Shown in pieces: positions 9,152 through 19,694 of a DNA stretch of 64,000 nt. Source of the DNA: CAVQEG01 sp963711465 (GTDB lineage Bacteria; Bacteroidota; Ignavibacteria; OLB7). Position 1 is the stretch's first letter; the number at the start of each line of letters is the position of its first letter. The notes below the pieces were generated by a model, which saw nothing but the letters and a program-made list of their open reading frames with translations, did not search any database and was not told where the DNA came from. The translations under genes were made by a program, and so were the position numbers. The DNA is taken from positions 372,001 to 436,000 of the forward strand of contig CAVQEG010000002.1 in assembly GCA_963711465.1 (NCBI GenBank). Reading direction: 5' to 3'.

Positions 9152-12100
9152 GATGCTCCCCCTGCTGAGCGCAGTTCTTCGAGACGTTGTTTGTGATCGT
9201 CGCCCGGATCGGTCTCAACCAAGGTGTGGTAGATCCGCTCGGCTTCGCCGCGATGATCCACATCCGGATCAAGCTCCAGTTTCCACAACCAGTAGTGGCA
9301 ATTCGCGCGGTCCGAATCGCTGCGCGCTCTGTCCATCAACTCCGTCAACCCCGCACGCGCCGCGTCTGCATTCCCCTCCTCCGCATCCAATTGTGCAAGT
9401 ACAACGGTGCTTGTGCGAAGAGTGTCGGGCTTCTGCAGTTCGGTCGATATCCGCTTGCACTCTTCGGCGTTCTCCCTTGCAACATCCAGCGACAATCGCC
9501 GCCAGTTCGACTCCGTCGCATCGGGAACATATTTCGCCAGGTACTCCGGAATCGAGTCGGCCGTCCGCACGATCTTGAACAAGGCTAGTGCTGTTCCCGA
9601 GAGCCAGTACGTCAGGCCGTAAGGGTAGTCGACGGTACGGTGCGCGTTGGTAGCCTGTGCATAGCACTCGAGCGCTCGGTCATAGTCTCCACGGTCAGCG
9701 TAAATCACACTCATGTTGCCAACAGCTATTCCACTACCACGGGTATCTCCCAATTCTCTCTCGATTGCCAGGCTGCGACGGTAACACTCCAGTGCTTTGT
9801 CGCGCTCTTCGCGACCGCGATAGACCATGGCCATATTGTTATTGGCACCGGCAACGCCAGAACGGTCCCCCATCTGCTCAGCGAGGGCCAGCCTGCGCTC
9901 GAAGCATTCCATCGCCCGATCATACTGGCTCATCTGGGCGTACACCAGGCCCATATTGTTGCTGACGAGTCCAATGCCCGCCAGGTCACCCAACTCCTCA
10001 GCCTTCGACAGTGAACGCTGAAATGCTTGCAGCGCCAGGTCATGTTCGTCCCGATCTGAATGGATCATCCCCATGTTGCCATTGATCGTTGCGATTTGAT
10101 CGAGGTCACCCAACTCCTCGGCAATCGACAACTCACGCCGCATGAACTCCATTGCGCGATCGTACTTCCCGCGCGCATAGTATATCGCCCCCAGACCGCG
10201 GATGGAACTGGTGAGTCCACGACGGTCGCCCAACTGCTCGTAGATCTCCATCGACCGAAGCAGGAGTTCGTGTGAACGATCGTATTCACCCTGACGGTGG
10301 TGGAGCGAAGCGAGGCGGTGGGCCGCTTGCGCTTCTCCGAGGCGGTCACCAGAGTTCTTGTGCGCGCGCAAACCTCGTTCGAGTCGCTCGCGCGCTTCGT
10401 CGTAGTCGCCGCGCAAGTGGAGCAACCAACCGAGCGACAGTTCCGCCGTGACGGCCTCGGTTTCCAAACCGTGCCGCGTCGCCTCCTCCAGCGCGCTCCG
10501 CTCGATGTCAATCGCGCCTCCCCAGAGACCGAGTCGCTCGAGTACACTCGCCACTGTCGAACGGGCCTTTATCTGTTGAGCGGGTTCACCGCTGATTCCG
10601 CGCTCGATACTCCGGTGGTAGATCGCCTCGGGATCGTGACCCGCCTCCCGCAGACGCGCCCATTGCGTCAACACCTCGTTGGTGTTGGTCTCGGCGCAGA
10701 GCAACTGCAGTACGTCCAGGTTCGCAAGCGTCTCGATCAGCTTCGCGTCATCGCCCGCCTGCGCGTACTGCCACATCCGCTCGCTCGCCGTGCGCCGGTT
10801 CAATTCCGATTGCTCGAAGTACGCGGCAAGCCGCAGGTGCGTGCGCTGTTTGTTCTGCTCGTCGGTCACGTATCGTTTCTCGACCGCGCGACGAAGGTAG
10901 TCGTGGAAGAACGTCAGACGTCCTTCTTTACGTACCAGATGGTAGTCCAATCCGGCAATCATAGTTGCGATCTTCAAGCGGGCCAGTCCGCTGACCTCCG
11001 ACAGCTCCCGATCATCCAGCCCGCTGCGACTGGCCCACAGCAGCGACATCACATCGCGCACCGCCCGTTGCGAATAGTCATCCTCGAGCCGCTCCAGCAC
11101 GCGTTGAAACAGATCTTCCGTGCCCGTCGATTCCAGGTAGCCGGTGATGCGTTCGACGAGTAGATCATGCTGCCCGACCAGACGCAGTTCTTCGAGGAGC
11201 GTCTTCAGAAACAGCGGGTGTCCGCACTTGTAGTCGCCCGCGATCCGCTTGATCTGTTCGGCGTTCAACGACTTGCGATACTCGGCCAGATACCGCACCA
11301 CCACCGCCTCGCGCTCCGCCTCGTCGAGCGCCTGCATGCCGAGGCGTTTCCATCCCCGTTGCTCCAGCTCGAGCAGCGTCCCCTCCACCGTCGAGCCGAG
11401 GATCAGGCGAATCGACGGTGCGATCGATGGCGGTATCCATCGCAGGTTGAGCGCACTCCCCTGCAACTGATTGAGCCCGTCGAGTATCACCACCATGTGC
11501 TCGCCGTTCTTCTTCAATGCGTGGTCGGCGTAGCCAAGCCACTGCCCGAACGCTTTCTGCAACTCCTCCGGAGTCGTCGGAATGTCCTCCTCGCGTGCAA
11601 AGCGCTCCTTGATCTCCATGCACAGGTGCTGGATGATCGCGTAGTGATCCGTGGAGGTCGCGCCGATGCCCACGTAGTGCTCGATCACGTGCGCTTCGGG
11701 ATGCTTGCGCCGATACTGTTCGGCCCAGAAGGCGAAGAGCGAGCTCTTCCCGGACCCGCTTTCGGCGTACACCACCAGCGGTGGATCATCCGAGGCAACG
11801 TGTTCGTTCAGCCGTTTGAGGTATCGAGGGTTGGCGATGTAGGCTCGGCGGCGACTGAGGGCGAACGCGGCGTGGCGGGCACGTTCCTCCTCAAGCGGCG
11901 TGGGCGGCTTTGCGTCGGCGAAGTCGCGTTTGATGATCTCGATCAGGTCGTCGTAGATCAGCTCGCCGAGCAGGCTTGGATCGCGATACTCCTGCACGTT
12001 CGTGCCTGCGTCGCGGATGCGTTGCTGGTAGGCCTCCAGGCGCTGGAGTCCTTCGTTGGTGTCGGATGGGCCGTCGAGGGTCGCGCGATGGCGGCGGAAG

Positions 12101-12561
12101 TAGAAGCGGGCGCGGCGGGCCGGGGTGGATGTCGACGACGAAATGGACGGAAGCGACTCGGTGGGCGGATTGAGCACACCGAACTGCGCCTCCATCTCGG
12201 TGATGGACATGCCGTCAATGGCGGCGTCTTCGATCCAGGGGTATTGCTCGAGAAGTTCGGGATCCTTCTGGATGTCGACGTACGTGGGTACAAAACCGTA
12301 GCGATCGCCGGTGATGCCGATGAAATACGGGCGACACTTGTCGACTTCGTCCAGGCACGTACGGATCACCTGACCGAGCGCGACGTTCTCATCAGTCAAT
12401 CCCCACCGCAGATCAACCTCGGTAAAGCGGATGCCACGGGCGCGACAGAGCGAGCGGATCTCCGGGAAGATCTTCTTGACGAGATGTTCTCGTTCCTCCT
12501 GCAGATCGCGGAAGGCGGAGCTGATGAATATGCGGAGTTCGTTACTCGACGACGGCATCAT
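9148..12561 (-). CDS. DUF4062-STAND NTPase-TPR protein D
   Basis: 1137 residues from the start MMPSSSNELRIF at 12561. The open frame extends upstream to 12789, but those extra 76 codons are the shadow of gene E; the chosen start gives the same 20-bp overlap as at the C/B and B/A junctions. DUF4062 is at about 8-160 (FISSAFRDLQEERE, with A replacing the family T). It contains a Ser/Thr-rich insert (SISSSTSTP) shared with E and R. P-loop AESGSGKSS with Lys272; Walker B-like VVILDGLNQL. The TPR units are more diverged than in A-C (GDLAGIGLVSNNMGLVYAQM and so on). The cap carries DTLRTSTVVLAQLDAEEG. Close paralogue of gene R in the second run (the C-terminal ends are RLEELRSAGGAS and RLEELRSDGEAS). 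Confidence 0.92.
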   Translation of the reverse strand: MMPSSSNELRIFISSAFRDLQEEREHLVKKIFPEIRSLCRARGIRFTEVDLRWGLTDENVALGQVIRTCLDEVDKCRPYFIGITGDRYGFVPTYVDIQKDPELLEQYPWIEDAAIDGMSITEMEAQFGVLNPPTESLPSISSSTSTPARRARFYFRRHRATLDGPSDTNEGLQRLEAYQQRIRDAGTNVQEYRDPSLLGELIYDDLIEIIKRDFADAKPPTPLEEERARHAAFALSRRRAYIANPRYLKRLNEHVASDDPPLVVYAESGSGKSSLFAFWAEQYRRKHPEAHVIEHYVGIGATSTDHYAIIQHLCMEIKERFAREEDIPTTPEELQKAFGQWLGYADHALKKNGEHMVVILDGLNQLQGSALNLRWIPPSIAPSIRLILGSTVEGTLLELEQRGWKRLGMQALDEAEREAVVVRYLAEYRKSLNAEQIKRIAGDYKCGHPLFLKTLLEELRLVGQHDLLVERITGYLESTGTEDLFQRVLERLEDDYSQRAVRDVMSLLWASRSGLDDRELSEVSGLARLKIATMIAGLDYHLVRKEGRLTFFHDYLRRAVEKRYVTDEQNKQRTHLRLAAYFEQSELNRRTASERMWQYAQAGDDAKLIETLANLDVLQLLCAETNTNEVLTQWARLREAGHDPEAIYHRSIERGISGEPAQQIKARSTVASVLERLGLWGGAIDIERSALEEATRHGLETEAVTAELSLGWLLHLRGDYDEARERLERGLRAHKNSGDRLGEAQAAHRLASLHHRQGEYDRSHELLLRSMEIYEQLGDRRGLTSSIRGLGAIYYARGKYDRAMEFMRRELSIAEELGDLDQIATINGNMGMIHSDRDEHDLALQAFQRSLSKAEELGDLAGIGLVSNNMGLVYAQMSQYDRAMECFERRLALAEQMGDRSGVAGANNNMAMVYRGREERDKALECYRRSLAIERELGDTRGSGIAVGNMSVIYADRGDYDRALECYAQATNAHRTVDYPYGLTYWLSGTALALFKIVRTADSIPEYLAKYVPDATESNWRRLSLDVARENAEECKRISTELQKPDTLRTSTVVLAQLDAEEGNADAARAGLTELMDRARSDSDRANCHYWLWKLELDPDVDHRGEAERIYHTLVETDPGDDHKQRLEELRSAGGAS

Positions 12562-15500
12562 CGGCGGTGGTTGATGGTGTGGGGTTGGCCGCGCGGAGCT
12601 CCTGCAGCCGGACACGGTATTCGTGGTTCGGAATGCGTGCCAGAAGATCCGTATAGAGCCGTTCCGCTTCGGCCCGGTGATCGGCAGCGGTCTGCAGTCC
12701 CAGCTTCCAGAGCCAGTAGCGCAGCTCCGCTCTCGCCTCCCCGGAGACGTGGTCGCCGTCTTCGGCGGACGGTGTGGGCGTGACCTCATGGGAGGAGTGG
12801 CCCAGGTTCACGAAGACCGGCGTGGGTCCGACAGCCTCGGAGCGATGGCCCGGATCTTCGACGGCCGGCGTCGGGATCGGTTCTTCGAGCATCTCCACCA
12901 GTCGCGCTCGCGCAGACTCGTCGTTGCCTTCGGCTGCGTCGATGCGGGCCAGGAGAACACGGCCGTCGAACAGCGTGTCCCGCTTCGACAACTCCGTCGA
13001 GATCTCCACACACTCTTCGGCCAGCGCCCGGGCCTCAGCACGCACGACCGCCTGCCATCGCGAATGGTCCGACGCGGCATCACACCCTCTTGTTCCTCCG
13101 ACCGGTGAGTCGAACAGGTCGGGAACGTACTGCGGCAGATACGCCGGCATGGTATCACCATCCTGCGTCACCTCCAGCAGCACCGCCGATCGGCCCGACA
13201 GCCAATGCGGGAGGCCGAAGCGGTACCCGACGCCCCGACGTTCGTCCGTCGCCTGCTCAAAGCACCGCAACGCATCCTCGTACTTCCCGAGAACGAGGTA
13301 GACGAAGCCCATGCTTCCGACGGCGTAGATCGTGTTGCGGCCGTCACCCAGCTCCTCACTGATGGTCAACGCGCGTTGGTAGCAGGAAAGGGCGCTGTCG
13401 TATTCACCACGATGGCCGTACACTTCGCCCATGTTCCGCATCGCGGAAGCCATGCCCCGGCGGTCGCCCAGTTCCTCACATATCGTCACTTGCCGCGTAC
13501 AAGCCGCAAGGGCGCGATCGTACTCCCCCTGCCTGACATGTACGAGCCCCATGTTCCCGATGGCAAGGGCCGCAATCCGACGATCGCCCAACTCCTCGCT
13601 GATCGTCAACTGGCGTTCGAACGACGCCAGGGCTCGGTCGTAGTCCCCGTGCTGGACGTAGACAATGCCTGTGTTGCCGACGGCGACTGCGACGCCACCG
13701 CGGTCGCCCAGCTCCTCGAGGATCGACAGACCTCGCTCGAAGCTCGCGAGCGCTCGATCAAACTCCTCGCGAAAGAAGTACACGTTGGCCATGTTCCCGA
13801 CGGCATGGGCCACGCCCCGACGATCGTCCAGCTCCTCGCTGATCGTCAACTGCCGCTCATAGCTCGCCAGGGCGAGATCGTAATCGCCGCGATAGGAGTA
13901 CACGGTGCCCACGTTCCCGACCGCGCCGGCCACGCCCTGCCGCTGGCCCAGCTCCTCATACAGCTGCAGCGCGTGCTCCAGGCGCCGCAGTGCCTCGGAA
14001 TACTCTCCGCGCAGGTGCAGGAGCCACCCCAGCGATCCCTCCGCGCGCGCAATCTCCATCCGGTGATCTCCCTGGATTGCCGCCGTCAGCGCCTGGCGTG
14101 TCAGATCGATCGCTCCCGTCCACATCCCCAGACGCTCCAGCACGTTCGCAACCGTCAGCGTCGCGTGCACCTGCCGGTGCATGTCGGAACGTCCGTTGAA
14201 CGTGGCGAGGCTCGCCCGGTAGATCGATTCCGGATCGTGGCCCGACTCCCGCAGACGCGCCCACTGTGCCAGCACCTCCTCGGCACCCGTGTCCTCATAG
14301 AGAACCTCCAGAACGGCCACGTCGCCCAGGGTCGATATCAGCTTCGACACGTCGCCCGCCTCGGCGTAGCCCCAGACCCGCTCCCGCGCGGTCCGCTCTG
14401 CCACCTCGAGGGCCTCGAAGTGCGCCGCAAGCCGGCCGTGCGTCCGCCGCCGGAACGCCTCGTCCGCCAGGTACCGCTTCTCGACCGCGCGTCGCAGGTA
14501 GTCATGGAAGAACGAAAGCCGGCCCTCCTTGCGCACCAGGTGGTAGTCCAGTCCCGCAACCATGGTCGCAATCTTCAGCCGAGCCAGTCCGCTCACCTCC
14601 GAGAGTTCGCGCTCGTCCAGTCCCGTCCGGCTGCACCACAGCAGCGTCATCACATCCCGCACTGAGCGCATGTTGTAGTCCTCCTCAAGCCGATCGAGCA
14701 CCCGCTGGAACAGATCCTCCGTCCCCGTCGCCTCCAGATACGCGTCGATCCGCTCGTCGAGCACTTCGTGCTGTCCCACCATCCGCAACTCCTCCAGGAG
14801 CGTCTTCAGGAACAAGGGGTGACCGCACTTGTAGTCCCCGGCGATGCGCTTGATCTGCTCGTTGTTGAGCGACTTGTGATACTCCGCCAGGTACCGCACC
14901 ACTACCGCTTCCCGCTCCGCCTCGCTCAGTGCCTGCATCCCCAGCGTCTTCCAGCCACGCTTCTGCAGCTCCATCAACGTGCCCTCCACCGTCGAGCTCA
15001 GAATCAGGCGGATCGACGGTGATATCACGTCCGGGATCCACTGCAGTCGAAGCGCCGTCCCCTTCAACTGGTTCAGCCCGTCGAGCACGAGCACCAGCCG
15101 TCCGCCCGTCTGCTGCAGCGCGTGATCGGCGTAGCCGAGCCACTGCCCGAACGCCTTTTCCAGTTCGTCCGGTGCCGTCGGGACCCCCTCCTCCCGTCCG
15201 AACCGTTCCTTGATCTCCATGCACACGTGACGGATCACGCCGTAGTGATCCGTCGCCGTCGCGCCGATGCCAACGTAATGCTCGATCACCGGCACGTTCG
15301 GGTGCTTCCGTCGGTACTGATCGGACCAGTAGGCGAAGAGCGAACTCTTCCCGGAGCCGCTCTCGGCGTAGACCACCAGCGGTGGATCGTTCGAGGCGGC
15401 GTGGTCGTTCAGACGCTTCAGGTACTGCGGGTTGGCGATGTAGGCGCGACGGCGGCTCAGCGAAAACGCGTCGTGTCGCGAGCGCTCCTCCTGCAGCGGT

Positions 15501-16153
15501 GTCGGCGGTTTCACGTCGGCGAAGTCCCGCTTGATGATCTCCACCAGATCGTCGTAGATCAGCTCGCCGAGCGAGCCGGGGTCGCGGTACTCCTGAACCG
15601 ATGCTCCGGACTCCCGGATCCGCTGCTGGTATGCCTCCAGTCGGCTGCGCTCCAGGTCGTCCGGAACATCATCGAGACTGGCGCGGTGGCGGCGGAAGTA
15701 GAAACGTGCGCGTTGGGCTGGGGTGGATGTCGACGACGAAATGGACGGAAACGACTCGGTCGGCGGATTGAGCACACCGAACTGCGCCTCCATCTCGGTG
15801 ATGGACATGCCGTCAATGGCGGCGTCTTCGATCCAGGGGTATTGCTCGAGAAGTTCGGGATCCTTCTGGATGTCGAGGTACGTCGGGATGAACCCGTAGC
15901 GTTCACCGGTGATGCCGATGAAATACGGGCGGCATTTGTCGACTTCGTCCAGGCACGTACGGATCACCTGACCGAGCGCGACGTCCTCCTCGGTCAGTCC
16001 CCACCTGAGGTCCACCTCGGTGAACGTGATTCCCCGTTCCCGACACAGTGCACGGATCTCCGGGAAGATCTTCTTCACCAGGTGTTCGCGCTCTTCCTGC
16101 AGATCGCGGAAGGTGCTGGAGATGAACACGCGGAGTTCGTTAGTCTGCGACAT
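12542..16153 (-). CDS. DUF4062-STAND NTPase-TPR protein E
   Basis: 1203 residues from MSQTNELRVF at 16153; the frame is open to 16225, but the extra 24 codons overlap gene F. With this start the overlap with F is 14 bp. DUF4062 at about 5-155, the SISSSTSTP insert near 137-144, P-loop AESGSGKSS with Lys269, Walker B-like LVLVLDGLNQL, FFHDYLRRAVEKRYL, then about eight TPR units of the form AVGN.G.VY..RG.YD.ALA.(Y/F)ERQLTISEELGDR. The cap is longer than in its siblings because of a Pro/Glu-rich stretch with imperfect repeats (TPAVEDPGHRSE, TPVFVNLGHSSHE, TPSAEDGDH). It ends ADDAVVE and its stop lies inside gene D. Inferred role as for gene B. Confidence 0.92.
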   Translation of the reverse strand: MSQTNELRVFISSTFRDLQEEREHLVKKIFPEIRALCRERGITFTEVDLRWGLTEEDVALGQVIRTCLDEVDKCRPYFIGITGERYGFIPTYLDIQKDPELLEQYPWIEDAAIDGMSITEMEAQFGVLNPPTESFPSISSSTSTPAQRARFYFRRHRASLDDVPDDLERSRLEAYQQRIRESGASVQEYRDPGSLGELIYDDLVEIIKRDFADVKPPTPLQEERSRHDAFSLSRRRAYIANPQYLKRLNDHAASNDPPLVVYAESGSGKSSLFAYWSDQYRRKHPNVPVIEHYVGIGATATDHYGVIRHVCMEIKERFGREEGVPTAPDELEKAFGQWLGYADHALQQTGGRLVLVLDGLNQLKGTALRLQWIPDVISPSIRLILSSTVEGTLMELQKRGWKTLGMQALSEAEREAVVVRYLAEYHKSLNNEQIKRIAGDYKCGHPLFLKTLLEELRMVGQHEVLDERIDAYLEATGTEDLFQRVLDRLEEDYNMRSVRDVMTLLWCSRTGLDERELSEVSGLARLKIATMVAGLDYHLVRKEGRLSFFHDYLRRAVEKRYLADEAFRRRTHGRLAAHFEALEVAERTARERVWGYAEAGDVSKLISTLGDVAVLEVLYEDTGAEEVLAQWARLRESGHDPESIYRASLATFNGRSDMHRQVHATLTVANVLERLGMWTGAIDLTRQALTAAIQGDHRMEIARAEGSLGWLLHLRGEYSEALRRLEHALQLYEELGQRQGVAGAVGNVGTVYSYRGDYDLALASYERQLTISEELDDRRGVAHAVGNMANVYFFREEFDRALASFERGLSILEELGDRGGVAVAVGNTGIVYVQHGDYDRALASFERQLTISEELGDRRIAALAIGNMGLVHVRQGEYDRALAACTRQVTICEELGDRRGMASAMRNMGEVYGHRGEYDSALSCYQRALTISEELGDGRNTIYAVGSMGFVYLVLGKYEDALRCFEQATDERRGVGYRFGLPHWLSGRSAVLLEVTQDGDTMPAYLPQYVPDLFDSPVGGTRGCDAASDHSRWQAVVRAEARALAEECVEISTELSKRDTLFDGRVLLARIDAAEGNDESARARLVEMLEEPIPTPAVEDPGHRSEAVGPTPVFVNLGHSSHEVTPTPSAEDGDHVSGEARAELRYWLWKLGLQTAADHRAEAERLYTDLLARIPNHEYRVRLQELRAANPTPSTTADDAVVE

Positions 16154-19100
16154 GAGAGGGTTCTGAATCAGATGAGTCACCGTCGGCAGCCCGCTCGTCG
16201 ATCCGCGCGAGCAGCGCCGTGGCATTGGACAACGCTTCCGACTGCGAGAGTTCGGCGCCGATCACAATGCACTCCTCGGCCAGCTCGCGCGCCGTACGCA
16301 GCGCCGGGGAGATCCACGAGTCGGGCTCGGCGTCCGGAACGAACCCCGGCAGATACTCCGGCATTGCTCCACCGGCACGGGCCAGCGTCAGCAGTACTTC
16401 CGCGGTTCCCTGCAGCCAGTAGGTCAACCCGTAGCGGAAGCCGATGGCACGGTGTTCCTCCAATGCGTCACGGTAGCAGCCGAGCGCCCGCTCGTATTCC
16501 GCTCGCTCGGAATACACCATACCGCAGTTGCCGACGGCGATACCGATGTCCCGGGGATTACGGAGCTCCCTCGCAATGCGCTCCTGCTCCCGGTAGCACT
16601 CGAGGGCCTCGGAGAATTCCCCGCGACCGAAGTGCAGCGTGCCCTGGTTGCCGACGGCTCCTGAAATGTTCCGAAGGTCACCGAGACCACGAGCGATCTG
16701 CTCCTGCTCTCGATAGCATTCCAGCGCCTCGCCGAGCTCTTCGAGACGCCAGTGCGCGATGCCTCGGTTGCCGACGGCCATGGCGATGCGGGGCCGATCG
16801 CCAAGCGACCGGGCGATCCGTTCCTGTTCTCGAAAGCACTCCAGCGCCTCGGAGTGCTGACCGATCGCTGAATGCACGTTGCCACGATTGCCGACGGCGA
16901 TGGCGATGTTCTGGCGATCGCCGAGCGACCTGGTGATCTGTTCGGATTCTCGAAAGCATTCCAACGCCTTCTCGTATTCACCGTGTTCGTAGTACACGAC
17001 TGCACGGGCGCCGATCGCTGCTGCAATGTTTCCCAGGTCACCAAGATCGCGGACGATCCGTTCCTGCTCCCGATAGCATTCGAGCGCTTCTTCGTACTCG
17101 CCGCGATCCTTGTGCACGACGCCGCGATTGCTCACCGCACGGGCAATGTGCGATCCATCGCCGCATTCCCGCGCGATCGCTTCGGCCTGCCGCACGAGCG
17201 ACTCGGCTTCATCCATCCGACCCTGATTTCGGGCCAGCGAGGACAGCCACGACAGCACCGCCGACTCCCCGAGTCGGTCACCGGTCGATCGCTGCAATTC
17301 CAGTCGCTCGCGTTGAAGTGCCTCGGCCTCGGACCAGTTGCCGATCACCTCATGCAGCTGCGTCACGCCAGTCACGACCGACAGACGCCGCGTCACATCG
17401 AAGGATTGCGAGGCACTCCACGACGCCAGCCCGCTCCGGTAGGCATCAGCCACTCGCTCGCGATCGCATTCGGACCAGAGCCGAAGCACCGTATCGCGTT
17501 CGCCACCATTCCACAGCACCTCGAACCTCGGGACCTCCGCAATCATCTGCTCGAGGCGTTCCCGCTCATCGAGCATCTCCAGCGCGTGGAGCAACTGCAG
17601 CGTCGTGTGAAGCGTTGGCGCCTGCTCGGCGAAGTACCTGGCCAGTCGCTCGTGCCACGCGCGCCGCGTCGCAGCATCGGACAGATACCGCTTCTCCACG
17701 GCCCGCCGAAGGTAGTCATGAAAGAAGCTCAGCAGCCCGTCCCGGTGAAGCAGATGGTAATCGAGCGCGAACAACAGCCGCGACAGTTCCAACCGACGCA
17801 TGCCCGTCAGCTCCAGCAGCTCCTCCTCGATCAAGCCCGCACGCGACGACCCGATCAGACTCAACAGGTCGCCAACGACCGCCTCGCCGTAGTCTCGCTC
17901 GATGCGTTCGAGCACGAGGTCGAACACGTCCATCAGGTCGCCGGCCCGTGTATAGCGTTCGATCACGTCGTCGAGCGACTCGTGCTCGCCGTGAAGCCGC
18001 AGCTCCTCGGCAACGACCCGCAGATACAACGGTGAACGGGCCTTGTCGTCGCCCACCAGCCGTCGCTGCTGCTCCGGACTGATTCCCTTGTGAAACTCTC
18101 CCAGATACCGAACGACGATGCTCTGTCGAACGCGCTCGTCGTCCAGCGGACCCACCGACAGTTCCGACCACTGCCTGGATTCCAACCGCTCGGCCGCATC
18201 GCCCGGTGTCGTCGAGATCACCAGCTTCACACCAGGCGGGACGGTCTCCGGCAGCCAGTTCATCAGTCTGCCCGATGCATCCAGTTGATTTACGGCATCG
18301 ACAACGATCAGCACGGAAATCTTGTCCCGGACCATCAGGTGCTCGCAGCGATAGAGCCAGTTGGAGAAGCTCTTCTGATACTCCTCGGCCGTCGACGGCA
18401 GCTCGTCTTCGATGTCGAATCGATCGCGAATGGACTCGACGACATGTCGCATTACCGAGATCGCCGTTCCGCTGGTCTGCGACGCGCCGAGGTAGTGGGC
18501 GACGACAAACGAACCCGGATTCTTCCTGCGGTAGTATTCGACCAGATAGGCCACCAGCGAGCTCTTGCCGAGGCCCGATTCGCCGACGATGACCAGGGGT
18601 CGATCACCCGACGTAGTCCAGGTGGTGAACTCCTTCAGGTAGGTTGGATTGGGGATATACGCACGGGTCCGACTCGCGGCGAACGCCGCGTGGGCGCGCC
18701 GCTCCAGTTCCAGTTCGCTCGGTGGCGCGGCGTCCGGCCAGGTCGCCTCGATCATCGCAACCAGGTCGGCGCGCACCAGATCACCAAGCTCGTCGACGTC
18801 CGCGAATTCGCGGTACCGTCGGCCCGTTGCACGCGCGCGTTCGATCAGCGAGCCGAGTCGGTCGGGATCGTCGGACGCGGTGAGATCGCCGCTGCGGTGG
18901 TAGAAGAGGGCGCACCGTCCGTCGACATCCGGCGCGTTGAACACACCGTGCATGAATTCCATCTCCGTGACGCTGGCACCCTCGACGGACTGCTCTTCGA
19001 CGAACGGATACTTCGCAAGCAGGTCCGGATCGGTCAGGATATCGTGCAGCTCCGGCACCCATCCGTACCGGTTGCCGATGATGCCGATGAAATACGGCCG

Positions 19101-19322
19101 GCACTTGTCGACTTCTTCGAGGCAGGTGCGGATGGTGCGTCCGAGACTTGCTTCCTCCTCGGTCAGTCCCCACCGCAGATCGACTTCCGTGAACGTCACG
19201 CCGCGCTGGCGGCAGAGCGCGCGGATCTCCGGGAAGATTTTCTTCACCAGATGCTCGCGTTCTTCCTGCAGATCCTGAAACGTGGAGCTGATGAAGACGC
19301 GGAGTTCGTTGGACGCGGACAC
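16140..19322 (-). CDS. DUF4062-STAND NTPase-TPR protein F (first gene of run 1)
   Basis: 1060 residues, starting with GTG (SASNELRV). An AAGGAG-like Shine-Dalgarno lies about 9 nt upstream (reverse complement of 19330-19340) and a TATATTC box 100 bp upstream, so F is probably the promoter-proximal gene. DUF4062 at about 5-145 (FISSTFQDLQEERE; GASVTEMEF). The P-loop is the canonical GESGLGKS (247-254) and the Walker B-like motif is IVVDAVNQL. It belongs to a second NTPase subtype shared with T and H (ASQTSGTA..VMRHV). The TPR units are of the type SLGDRQNIAIAVGNRGNVHSAIGQHSEALECFREQE. The cap is shorter than in its siblings and ends SEPSHVAD, overlapping gene E by 14 bp. Confidence 0.93.
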   Translation of the reverse strand: MSASNELRVFISSTFQDLQEEREHLVKKIFPEIRALCRQRGVTFTEVDLRWGLTEEEASLGRTIRTCLEEVDKCRPYFIGIIGNRYGWVPELHDILTDPDLLAKYPFVEEQSVEGASVTEMEFMHGVFNAPDVDGRCALFYHRSGDLTASDDPDRLGSLIERARATGRRYREFADVDELGDLVRADLVAMIEATWPDAAPPSELELERRAHAAFAASRTRAYIPNPTYLKEFTTWTTSGDRPLVIVGESGLGKSSLVAYLVEYYRRKNPGSFVVAHYLGASQTSGTAISVMRHVVESIRDRFDIEDELPSTAEEYQKSFSNWLYRCEHLMVRDKISVLIVVDAVNQLDASGRLMNWLPETVPPGVKLVISTTPGDAAERLESRQWSELSVGPLDDERVRQSIVVRYLGEFHKGISPEQQRRLVGDDKARSPLYLRVVAEELRLHGEHESLDDVIERYTRAGDLMDVFDLVLERIERDYGEAVVGDLLSLIGSSRAGLIEEELLELTGMRRLELSRLLFALDYHLLHRDGLLSFFHDYLRRAVEKRYLSDAATRRAWHERLARYFAEQAPTLHTTLQLLHALEMLDERERLEQMIAEVPRFEVLWNGGERDTVLRLWSECDRERVADAYRSGLASWSASQSFDVTRRLSVVTGVTQLHEVIGNWSEAEALQRERLELQRSTGDRLGESAVLSWLSSLARNQGRMDEAESLVRQAEAIARECGDGSHIARAVSNRGVVHKDRGEYEEALECYREQERIVRDLGDLGNIAAAIGARAVVYYEHGEYEKALECFRESEQITRSLGDRQNIAIAVGNRGNVHSAIGQHSEALECFREQERIARSLGDRPRIAMAVGNRGIAHWRLEELGEALECYREQEQIARGLGDLRNISGAVGNQGTLHFGRGEFSEALECYREQERIARELRNPRDIGIAVGNCGMVYSERAEYERALGCYRDALEEHRAIGFRYGLTYWLQGTAEVLLTLARAGGAMPEYLPGFVPDAEPDSWISPALRTARELAEECIVIGAELSQSEALSNATALLARIDERAADGDSSDSEPSHVAD

Positions 19323-19694
19323 GATGCTGCACTCCTTGATAGTCAGGATCGGGTGTCTCGGAGGGGGAGCCGGGTCTGCAGATGTGCGGACGTGGGAGGC
19401 GTGTGGCGTGCGAGGCGGGGAGAATATAAATCGAGGGGGGAAATCCGACCGGTGCCCACCCGCCGCGGCGGTCGGCCCTGCGCCGTCGACGACGGCGGCC
19501 GGACAGTCGGCGCGCTCGCGAAATTTCCGCGTCGGAATCCGACGGTGCGGTCGACATCGTCGAGGGCAGTATCTTCATCCGCCAATCCGGTCGACCGGCC
19601 GATCGTTCGATCCGCCGATCAACTCGACCCGAACTCCGCCGCCCGACACCCCCAGCCCCACGTCGTCCACGAACCGCACGCAGGTGACACGCCC
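19323..19694. other. Divergent intergenic region between F and G
   Basis: About 370 bp with no convincing gene. On the minus side it holds the TATATTC box for F. On the plus side a related TATCTTC (19570-19576) lies 119 bp before gene G and may be its promoter. Open frames crossing it are extensions of neighbouring genes. Confidence 0.5.
19422..19428 (-). promoter_or_regulatory. TATATTC box upstream of gene F
   Basis: Reading on the minus strand, TATATTCTCCCC lies 100 bp before the GTG of gene F. The same heptamer sits 80-143 bp before four other minus-strand starts (gene I, gene U and two DUF4062 remnants) and 66 bp before the plus-strand gene N. Its recurrence at similar distances suggests a -10-type element for the local sigma factor; this is inference from position only. 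Confidence 0.45.

Noticed and set aside
12562..12789. An extended N-terminus for gene D (76 residues), and likewise for E, R, S and T
   Set aside because: The extra residues are out-of-frame readings of the upstream gene (for T, a decayed cap in phase); the family start before NELR(V/I)F is conserved in every paralogue and gives uniform overlaps.
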